A DNA stretch of 20,467 nucleotides. It comes from an uncultured Ruminococcus sp. GTDB taxonomy: Bacteria; Bacillota; Clostridia; Lachnospirales; Lachnospiraceae. The DNA lies in NCBI GenBank assembly GCA_900553885.1, contig USFD01000055.1, forward strand, positions 1 to 20,467, given 5' to 3'. Below are positions 15,761 to 20,467 of this stretch, one piece after another. The first letter of the stretch is position 1; every line of letters starts with the position of its first letter. The position numbers were made by a program, and so were the translations under genes. The notes under the pieces are model-generated. The model was not told the DNA's origin. It saw only the letters and a list, made by a program, of their open reading frames with translations, and searched no databases.

Positions 15761-15782
15761 GTTTGAACAGGAGTGTTATTAT
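15754..15782 (+). promoter_or_regulatory. Divergent promoter for the radical SAM gene
   Basis: On the plus strand TTGTCA (15754–15759) and TATTAT (15777–15782), each one mismatch from consensus, are 17 bp apart. The expected start of transcription near 15789 lies 77 nt before the ATG at 15866. It rules out the upstream GTG at 15788 as translation start. The leader contains a 7-bp inverted repeat, GGAACGG (15802–15808) and CCGTTCC (15825–15831). Confidence 0.7.
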
Positions 15783-15865
15783 AAACCGTGTTAAAGACAC
15801 CGGAACGGCATCCGCAGAGAAGGCCCGTTCCCAATATAGGAAGCTGCTTGGAGGATACCCGTTTT

Positions 15866-16801
15866 ATGGAGGACAGAAAACGCTGGGGAGAACGGCGGTA
15901 TTATTCTCTTGACTATGAACTGAAAAGTACCTTTGGCGAAAAAGTGTATAAAATCACGCTGAACGGAGGCATGACCTGTCCGAACCGGGACGGGCACTGC
16001 GGCACCGGCGGATGCATCTTCTGCAGCGCAAAAGGCTCCGGGGATTTTGCCGGATCCGCCTCTCTTTCAATCGAGGAACAGCTGGCCAGAGGGAAACAGG
16101 ATCTTGCGCAGAAGCGCCCCATCCGCTCCTATATCGCCTATTTCCAGGCCTTTACCAACACCTATGCTCCCGTAGACTATCTGGAAGATATTTTCTCCCG
16201 GGCTGTCCGGGATCCGGATGTAAAAGTTCTGTCTGTGGCCACACGGCCGGACTGTCTCGGAAAAGATGTGGTTTGTCTTCTGGAGCGTCTCAACAGGATC
16301 AAACCGGTCTGGGTGGAGCTGGGACTGCAGACGATCCATCCCGGCACCGCAAAATACATTCGCAGAGGCTACCCCCTGGAAGTTTTTGATAAAGCCGTGT
16401 CGGATCTGCGCGCGGCCGGAATCCGGGTTATTGTCCATGTTATACTCTTTCTTCCCGGAGAGACAGAAGAAATGATGATGGAAACCATCGATTATCTGAA
16501 CCGGACGGATATCCAGGGCATCAAGCTGCAGCTTCTCCATATTCTCCGGGGGACAGACCTTGCGCTGGATTATGAAAAATCGCCCTTTTACGTCCCGGAT
16601 ATGGAAACGTACATCCGCGTACTGGGAAGATGTGTTGCCCGTCTAAGACCGGACATTTCCATACACCGTCTCACAGGAGACGGCCCGAAAGATCTGCTCA
16701 TAGCGCCTCTCTGGACCAGCGCGAAGCGGACTGTGCTGAACCGGTTTCAGCAGTATCTGAAAGAAAATGACATATGGCAGGGAAAGGAGTACTATGGCTG
16801 A
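15866..16801 (+). CDS. TIGR01212 family radical SAM protein (YhcC-like)
   Basis: The 311-aa protein starts at ATG 15866, with GGAGG at 15850–15854 in front. The segment GGMTCPNRDGHCGTGGCIFC (34–53) holds C38, C50 and C53, the probable [4Fe-4S] ligands of the Elp3-like radical SAM arrangement; C45 is an extra cysteine. Other family blocks are SGDFAG (58–63), YFQAFTNTYAP (92–102), VELGLQT (150–156), VILFLPGET (192–200) and HRLTGDGPKDLL (267–278). It should cleave S-adenosylmethionine reductively to a 5'-deoxyadenosyl radical; the substrate of this family is not established to my knowledge, though an RNA target has been considered for relatives. It overlaps the DUF4364 gene by 8 nt and is divergent from rho. 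Confidence 0.93.
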   Translation: MEDRKRWGERRYYSLDYELKSTFGEKVYKITLNGGMTCPNRDGHCGTGGCIFCSAKGSGDFAGSASLSIEEQLARGKQDLAQKRPIRSYIAYFQAFTNTYAPVDYLEDIFSRAVRDPDVKVLSVATRPDCLGKDVVCLLERLNRIKPVWVELGLQTIHPGTAKYIRRGYPLEVFDKAVSDLRAAGIRVIVHVILFLPGETEEMMMETIDYLNRTDIQGIKLQLLHILRGTDLALDYEKSPFYVPDMETYIRVLGRCVARLRPDISIHRLTGDGPKDLLIAPLWTSAKRTVLNRFQQYLKENDIWQGKEYYG

Positions 16802-17306
16802 AACATATACCTTATATAAACTGATCGTTTTATACATGCTTGACAAAGTGGATTTCCCACTTACCACATCACAGATCTCCGAATTTATACTGGATAAGGG
16901 ATACACCTCTTACTTCCGGCTGCAGGAGACACTCTCCGAACTGGGCGACTCCGGGCTGCTTAAAGCAGAGACAACCCATAACCGGACACTTTACCATCTG
17001 ACAGAGAGCGGTGCGGAGACAATCCATTTTTTTGCAAATAAAATTTCTCCTGCTATTCAACAGGATATTAATGATTTTCTCAAAGAAAAACAGTATGATC
17101 TGAAGGAAGAAGCTTCTGTAAAATCCGACTATTATCTGAACACCAACCGGGAATTTGAAGTCCGGTGCCAGATTGTAGAAAACGGCTTCAGTCTGATCGA
17201 TCTGAAACTTACCGTTCCCACAGAAAAGGAGGCGGAGTCCATCGCTGCAAACTGGAGCCGTCAGAGCCAGGAGATTTATACGCTACTGCTCTCGAAGCTT
17301 CTCTAA
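16794..17306 (+). CDS. DUF4364 family winged-helix regulator-like protein
   Basis: I start at the ATG at 16794 (170 aa, MAETYTLYKLIVLYML), preceded by AAGGAG at 16784–16789; an in-frame upstream start would add nine residues inside the radical SAM gene. Residues about 5–75 look like a winged helix: LTTSQISEFILDKGY (23–37), a helix with SYFRLQETLSELGDSGLL, and a wing with RTLYHLTESG. The C-terminal half is mixed alpha/beta and probably mediates dimerisation. The family, common in Clostridia, resembles PadR/ArsR-type readers but its targets are unknown. The start overlaps the end of the radical SAM gene by 8 nt, so the two are co-translated. Its 3' end overlaps rarA by 24 bp on the opposite strand. 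Confidence 0.88.
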   Translation: MAETYTLYKLIVLYMLDKVDFPLTTSQISEFILDKGYTSYFRLQETLSELGDSGLLKAETTHNRTLYHLTESGAETIHFFANKISPAIQQDINDFLKEKQYDLKEEASVKSDYYLNTNREFEVRCQIVENGFSLIDLKLTVPTEKEAESIAANWSRQSQEIYTLLLSKLL

Positions 17307-18599
17307 ATATGCTTTTATCTGTTTTTCATATCCCAGATCGCCGGGTTCATAGAACCTGGCGTCTTTTATTTCATCCGGAAGATACTGCTGCTTCACATAA
17401 TGCCCCGGATAGTCATGGGCATATTTATATCCTGTACCATGTCCCAGATCTTTCGCTCCTTTGTAATGAGCGTCCCGCAAATGTACCGGAACCGTTGTAT
17501 TGTACTGCTGTACCGCCTGCCGGGCGGCAGTAATTGCATTGACTGCAGAATTGCTCTTCGGCGCAGATGCCACATACGTTACGGCCTGAGACAGAATAAT
17601 CGCTGACTCAGGCATCCCGATCCGTTCTACAGCCTGAGCCGCCGATACAGCCACGGTAAGCGCCATAGGATCTGCGTTTCCGACATCTTCTGATGCGCAG
17701 ATCATAATTCTGCGGGCAATAAATTTAATATCCTCTCCCGCATAAAGCATTTTTGCCAGGTAATATACTGCGGCATCCGGATCCGATCCGCGCATACTTT
17801 TGATAAAGGCGGAGATAATATCGTAGTGATTATCTCCTTTCTTATCGTAATTCACCGCTCTTTTCTGAATACATTCCGAGGCCACTTCAAGAGTAATATG
17901 TATGATACCGTCATCCGACCGTTCTGTTGTAAGCACTCCGAGTTCCACTGCATTCAGAGCAGTTCTTGCATCTCCTCCCGAAATATCCGAAAGGAATTCC
18001 AGGGCATCCTCATCAATAGCTGCGTGAAAACTTCCCATTCCTTTATCCGGATCAGACACTGCACGGCAGATCAGCCGGCTGATTTCCTCTTTTGTAAGAG
18101 GCTTCAGTTCAAAAATGCTGGACCGCGACAGAAGCGCCTGGTTCACCTCAAAATACGGATTTTCCGTTGTAGCTCCGATCAGAATCACCGTACCGTCTTC
18201 CACAAAAGGCAGCAGATAATCCTGCTGTCCTTTATTAAATCTGTGAATCTCATCAATAAAGAGAATTGTCTTCCGCCCGTACATTCCTTTCAGATCTTTC
18301 GCCTCGCGAATCACTTCTTCCATGTCCTTTTTTCCGGCAGATGTGGCATTAATCTGTTTGAACTCCGCGCTGGTGGTATTGGCAATCACTTTTGCCAGAG
18401 TTGTTTTCCCCGTACCCGGAGGTCCGTAAAATATTACGGAACTGAGCTTGTCCGCTTTTATGGCCCGGTAAAGAAGTTTGTCCTTTCCAATAATATGCTG
18501 CTGTCCCACTACTTCATCCAGAGTGGAAGGGCGCATTCTGGATGCAAGAGGCGCTTCCTTTTCCTGTGCAGTCTCTCTCATATAATCAAATAAATCCAT
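17283..18599 (-). CDS. rarA: Replication-associated recombination protein A (MgsA/RarA AAA+ ATPase)
   Basis: RarA is a tetrameric AAA+ ATPase, related to clamp loaders and to eukaryotic WRNIP1, that acts at stalled or damaged replication forks. The 438-aa protein begins with RMRPSTLDEVVGQQHIIG (21–38), then Walker A GPPGTGKT (59–66), Walker B LFIDEIHRF (113–121), sensor 1 GATTENP (142–148), an SRS arginine-finger region (158–160) and sensor 2 GGDARTALN (208–216). C-terminal landmarks are RGSDPDAAVYYLA (270–282) and LRDAHYKGAKDLGHG (374–388). The ATG (18597–18599) has AAGGA nine bases upstream. An 11-codon frame ends one base before it. The last 24 bp overlap the convergent DUF4364 gene, and the plus-strand terminator of that gene lies in its coding sequence. 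Confidence 0.96.
   Translation of the reverse strand: MDLFDYMRETAQEKEAPLASRMRPSTLDEVVGQQHIIGKDKLLYRAIKADKLSSVIFYGPPGTGKTTLAKVIANTTSAEFKQINATSAGKKDMEEVIREAKDLKGMYGRKTILFIDEIHRFNKGQQDYLLPFVEDGTVILIGATTENPYFEVNQALLSRSSIFELKPLTKEEISRLICRAVSDPDKGMGSFHAAIDEDALEFLSDISGGDARTALNAVELGVLTTERSDDGIIHITLEVASECIQKRAVNYDKKGDNHYDIISAFIKSMRGSDPDAAVYYLAKMLYAGEDIKFIARRIMICASEDVGNADPMALTVAVSAAQAVERIGMPESAIILSQAVTYVASAPKSNSAVNAITAARQAVQQYNTTVPVHLRDAHYKGAKDLGHGTGYKYAHDYPGHYVKQQYLPDEIKDARFYEPGDLGYEKQIKAYLEKLREQ
17339..17371 (+). terminator. Intrinsic terminator of the radical SAM-DUF4364 operon, inside rarA
   Basis: CGCCGGGTTC (17339–17348) and GAACCTGGCG (17352–17361) form a 10-bp stem with one G-U pair and a 3-base loop, followed by TCTTTTATTT. 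It sits 33 nt after the DUF4364 stop codon on the plus strand and within codons near the end of rarA on the minus strand. Confidence 0.78.
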
Positions 18600-18600
18600 A

Positions 18601-18636
18601 CTAATTCATCCTTCCAATCGCAAATGTCTGCTTCAT
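18601..18636 (-). CDS. Possible 11-aa leader peptide ahead of rarA
   Basis: On the minus strand an ATG at 18634–18636, with GGAG seven bases upstream (18644–18647), opens a frame of 11 codons (MKQTFAIGRMN) ending in TAG one base before the rarA ATG. The spacing would allow a terminating ribosome to restart on rarA. The motif AAGGATGAA occurs at both the leader start and the rarA ribosome binding site, so the small frame may be a by-product of that duplication. No evidence beyond position and SD. Confidence 0.3.
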   Translation of the reverse strand: MKQTFAIGRMN

Positions 18637-18686
18637 CCTTTTTCTCCGCCGAATGATCTATCGGCTGTAAATCACCGGTTCCCTGA

Positions 18687-19406
18687 TCACTGAATCCCTG
18701 CCAGCTCCCGAATCACCTCGCCTGCCATCAGAAGTCCGGCCACCGGCGGGACAAAAGAAATACTGCCAGGCACAGGCCGGCCGGTCTCCCGCTTTTCTGT
18801 CTGATCTTCATTCCGGACAACAGCCGGCTTCTCTTTGGAATACACAACTTTCAAATGCGGAATTCCCCGGTTTTTCAGCTCCCTGCGCATCACTCTGCAC
18901 AGCGGACATACGCTCGTCCGGTAAATATCCTCGATTTCAAACAGCTCCGGATGCAGTTTATTTCCTGTTCCCATGCTGCTGATCAGGGGAATCTTTCTTC
19001 GGCAGGACAGCTCTGCAAGACCGATCTTTGTACTCACTGTATCAATGGCATCCACAATATAATCCACCTGTCCGGTAAAAAAGTCCTCCAGGTTATCCGG
19101 CAGGACAAAGGTTTCCCATGTCTCCACTTTTATTTCCGGATCAATATCCCGGATCCGTTCTTTCATCACTTCTGTCTTATATCTGCCCACAGTACTGTGA
19201 TACGCAATAGACTGCCGGTTAATATTAGTAAGGGAAACCGTGTCATTATCAATCAGAATCAAATGTCCCACCCCGCTTCTGGCCAGCGCCTCAATACAGT
19301 GTGAGCCCACGCCGCCTACGCCAAACACGGCAACGGAAGCCCGTCTGAGGCGCAGCATTCCTTCCTTTCCCAGAAGCATTTCTGTTCTTGAATATTCATG
19401 TATCAT
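18687..19406 (-). CDS. tcdA: tRNA threonylcarbamoyladenosine dehydratase (ThiF/E1-like)
   Basis: TcdA (CsdL/YgdL, YrvM in Bacillus) uses ATP to cyclise t6A at position 37 of ANN-decoding tRNAs to ct6A. I start at the ATG at 19404–19406 (239 aa, MIHEYSRTEMLLGKEG), with AAAGGAA nine bases upstream. An ATG at 19445 that overlaps the deacetylase TGA would add 13 residues but lacks an SD. Landmarks: ATP-binding GVGGVGSHCIEALARSG (29–45), LIDNDTVSLTNINRQ (51–65), VDAIDTVSTK (118–127), SSMGTGNKLHP (143–153) and CPLC (167–170). Other E1-like proteins share the nucleotide fold, but the NINRQ and MGTGNKLHP blocks favour TcdA. It is followed 87 nt later by rarA. Confidence 0.92.
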   Translation of the reverse strand: MIHEYSRTEMLLGKEGMLRLRRASVAVFGVGGVGSHCIEALARSGVGHLILIDNDTVSLTNINRQSIAYHSTVGRYKTEVMKERIRDIDPEIKVETWETFVLPDNLEDFFTGQVDYIVDAIDTVSTKIGLAELSCRRKIPLISSMGTGNKLHPELFEIEDIYRTSVCPLCRVMRRELKNRGIPHLKVVYSKEKPAVVRNEDQTEKRETGRPVPGSISFVPPVAGLLMAGEVIRELAGIQ

Positions 19407-19444
19407 ATTAAATCGTTCCTTTTCCAGATATTTAGCATTTATCA

Positions 19445-20209
19445 TCAATCAATCAGCAGGCGGTCCACGGTAACAAACTCATAACCTCCTGCCTGCAGGA
19501 TATCAATGATGCGAAGTGCAGCTTCTACTGAACTCTTATAACAGTCATGCAAAAGAATAATATCATTTTCTTCCGTTTCCGTCACTACTCTCTGAACAAT
19601 TTCATCCGGATTTTCCGTTGTCCAGTCAAGAGGATCCACCGTCCACTTCACATAAAGTTTGTCAATCTCCTCTTCCATATCCGCCGGGAAGGCGCCAAAA
19701 GGCGGGCGCACAAATTCTGTTTCCTTCCCGGTAATATCCCGGATCAGCGAATCTGTCATCCCAAGCTCCCTATGGGCCTCCTCCCGGCTCATCCGTGCCA
19801 GATTCACATGGCTGTATGTATGATTCCCGATCTGATGTCCTTCCTGATACATGCGTTTTATTATATCCCGGTTTCCATCTTTCTCTATATTTTCCCCGAT
19901 CACAAAAAAAGTAGCCTTAACGCCCCGCTCTTTCAGCCCGTCAAGCAGCACCGGAGTGCAGGATGCGTCCGGGCCGTCGTCAAATGTTATGGCGACCTTC
20001 GGTTTCTGGCGGTTCCCCGCCCCGGCAGTCCCATCCTCTTCTTCCATCCCTCCGGTTTCCAGGCTGCCGGTCTCTTCGCGTTGTGTACTTTCTCCAGCCT
20101 TTTTGCAGTCCACTGACCCAAGAGGAAGGAAAACCAGCACACACAAAAAAGCCAGCGCCTGCATCTGATATTTCAGGCTTCTTCGCCCTTCTTTTTTGAA
20201 ATTATCCAA
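19445..20209 (-). CDS. Polysaccharide deacetylase (NodB domain), membrane-anchored or secreted
   Basis: The 254-aa protein has an N-terminal hydrophobic segment (about 17–34) after a Lys/Arg-rich start, a Ser/Glu/Gly-rich linker (38–68), then a complete NodB domain: TFDDGP (75–80) with D76 and D77, metal histidines in HTYSH (130–134), RPPFG (168–172), the DPLDW block (192–196) and LLHD (219–222). It likely removes acetyl groups from peptidoglycan or another N-acetylglucosamine polymer outside the cell. C35 follows the hydrophobic segment but SVDC is not a proper lipobox, so anchoring by signal peptide is more likely. The start used is TTG (20207–20209) because it supplies the basic n-region; the next ATG (20164) would remove it. 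tcdA follows after 38 nt. Confidence 0.92.
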   Translation of the reverse strand: MDNFKKEGRRSLKYQMQALAFLCVLVFLPLGSVDCKKAGESTQREETGSLETGGMEEEDGTAGAGNRQKPKVAITFDDGPDASCTPVLLDGLKERGVKATFFVIGENIEKDGNRDIIKRMYQEGHQIGNHTYSHVNLARMSREEAHRELGMTDSLIRDITGKETEFVRPPFGAFPADMEEEIDKLYVKWTVDPLDWTTENPDEIVQRVVTETEENDIILLHDCYKSSVEAALRIIDILQAGGYEFVTVDRLLID

Positions 20210-20264
20210 ACCAGTACCTGCCTTTGCTGTTTCTACATCCTATGCCGCCCGCAAACTGTACATT

Positions 20265-20361
20265 CTGAAATTTGAATTTATCTGGGACATGGGACTGGAG
20301 AAGGTACGAAAATACTCGGATACAGAGGAAACGGAAATCGTATTCGTAGAGCGGCCGAGGA
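20265..20361 (+). repeat. Dispersed repeat, copy B (inverted relative to 1-97)
   Basis: This is the second copy of the roughly 97-bp repeat, lying in the 258-bp stretch upstream of the deacetylase (20210–20467) in which I see no convincing gene. Compared with copy A it has one base fewer in the segment after GGGACTG, which shifts the reading frame relative to the ATG seen in copy A. On the plus strand a frame without stops runs from 20276 through the repeat to the window end, reaching an ATG at 20435; it may continue as an element-encoded or chance frame. No convincing promoter for the deacetylase was seen between this repeat and 20209. Confidence 0.8.
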
Positions 20362-20467
20362 GATTTTGCTCTCCGTTCCGCAGAATAAAGTAAAACAGAA
20401 AAACCCCGGATGCAGGCTAAAAACAGGATTTTCAATGGAAACTCGCGTTCCGCTCGGACAGCTCCAT

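Noticed and set aside
15788..15865. Upstream GTG start for the radical SAM gene
   Set aside because: It coincides with the predicted transcription start and has no SD; the extra 26 residues do not look like the family N-terminus. ATG 15866 has GGAGG in front.
17826..18593. Plus-strand open frame of 255 codons opposite rarA
   Set aside because: Shadow of the AAA+ coding sequence with no recognisable motif and no SD.
19407..19448. N-terminal extension of tcdA starting at TTG or ATG by the deacetylase stop
   Set aside because: No SD is present there, whereas the ATG at 19406 has AAAGGAA at good spacing and gives the normal family N-terminus. Overlap with the deacetylase stop keeps it as a minor possibility.
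20196..20393. 65-codon plus-strand frame through repeat copy B
   Set aside because: The equivalent frame is not kept in copy A because of a one-base gap, and there is no SD; more likely repeat DNA than a gene.
20202..20435. 77-codon minus-strand frame upstream of the deacetylase
   Set aside because: Begins at TTG without SD, crosses the repeat and ends inside the deacetylase start in another frame; no recognisable domain.
20435..20467. ATG at 20435 with open frame to the window end as start of a next gene
   Set aside because: Only 11 codons are visible and the upstream AGG is weak; cannot be supported without sequence beyond the window.
1..20467. CRISPR arrays, tRNA or rRNA genes, transposases, riboswitches
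   Set aside because: I looked for regular direct repeats, cloverleaf and rRNA-like sequences, transposase motifs and common riboswitch cores in the gaps and saw none.

Overview
The window looks like a chromosomal housekeeping segment of a low-to-mid GC Gram-positive anaerobe of the class Clostridia, most likely Lachnospiraceae. This rests on the PolC-type replicative polymerase, the rho–rpmE–DUF1385–prmC–prfA gene order, the DUF4364 regulator, the clostridial form of the RF1 tip sequence (GNGGQC), strong Shine-Dalgarno sites and consensus sigma-A promoters. I cannot name a genus from the sequence alone.

Layout, left to right. (1) 1–7610, all on the minus strand: glyA with its own extended -10 promoter; a long near-perfect hairpin; then, in transcription order from the right, a small membrane-anchored lipocalin-like protein behind a consensus promoter, ispG (isoprenoid synthesis) and polC (replicative DNA polymerase), with the polC start lying inside the end of ispG. 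(2) 7716–13788, minus strand: one compact gene run in transcription order DUF1385 membrane protein, prmC, prfA, a DUF2156 acyltransferase-like protein, a class I aminotransferase and hisC. Two junctions are ATGA overlaps and the other gaps are at most about 18 nt. (3) 13806–15760, minus strand: rho and rpmE, each with a recognisable promoter, and a terminator after rpmE. (4) 15754–17371, plus strand: a TIGR01212-type radical SAM protein overlapping a DUF4364 winged-helix regulator. Their promoter is divergent from that of rho and shares its -35 position. Their likely terminator lies inside the convergent gene rarA. (5) 17283–20209, minus strand: polysaccharide deacetylase, tcdA and rarA. (6) Both window ends carry inverted copies of one roughly 97-bp repeat.

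Functionally, the prmC–prfA pair couples release factor 1 with the methyltransferase that modifies its GGQ glutamine. rho and rpmE are a usual firmicute pair. tcdA modifies tRNA, and rarA and polC serve the replication fork. glyA, hisC and the second aminotransferase are PLP enzymes of amino-acid and one-carbon metabolism.

I found no mobile element with a transposase, no CRISPR array, no tRNA or rRNA, and no defence or biosynthetic cluster. What deserves a second look is non-coding: the inverted repeat pair at the two ends, the 26-bp hairpin after polC, the shared -35 of the divergent promoters, and the terminator embedded in rarA. The proteins of unknown function are DUF1385, DUF2156, DUF4364 and the lipocalin-like protein.
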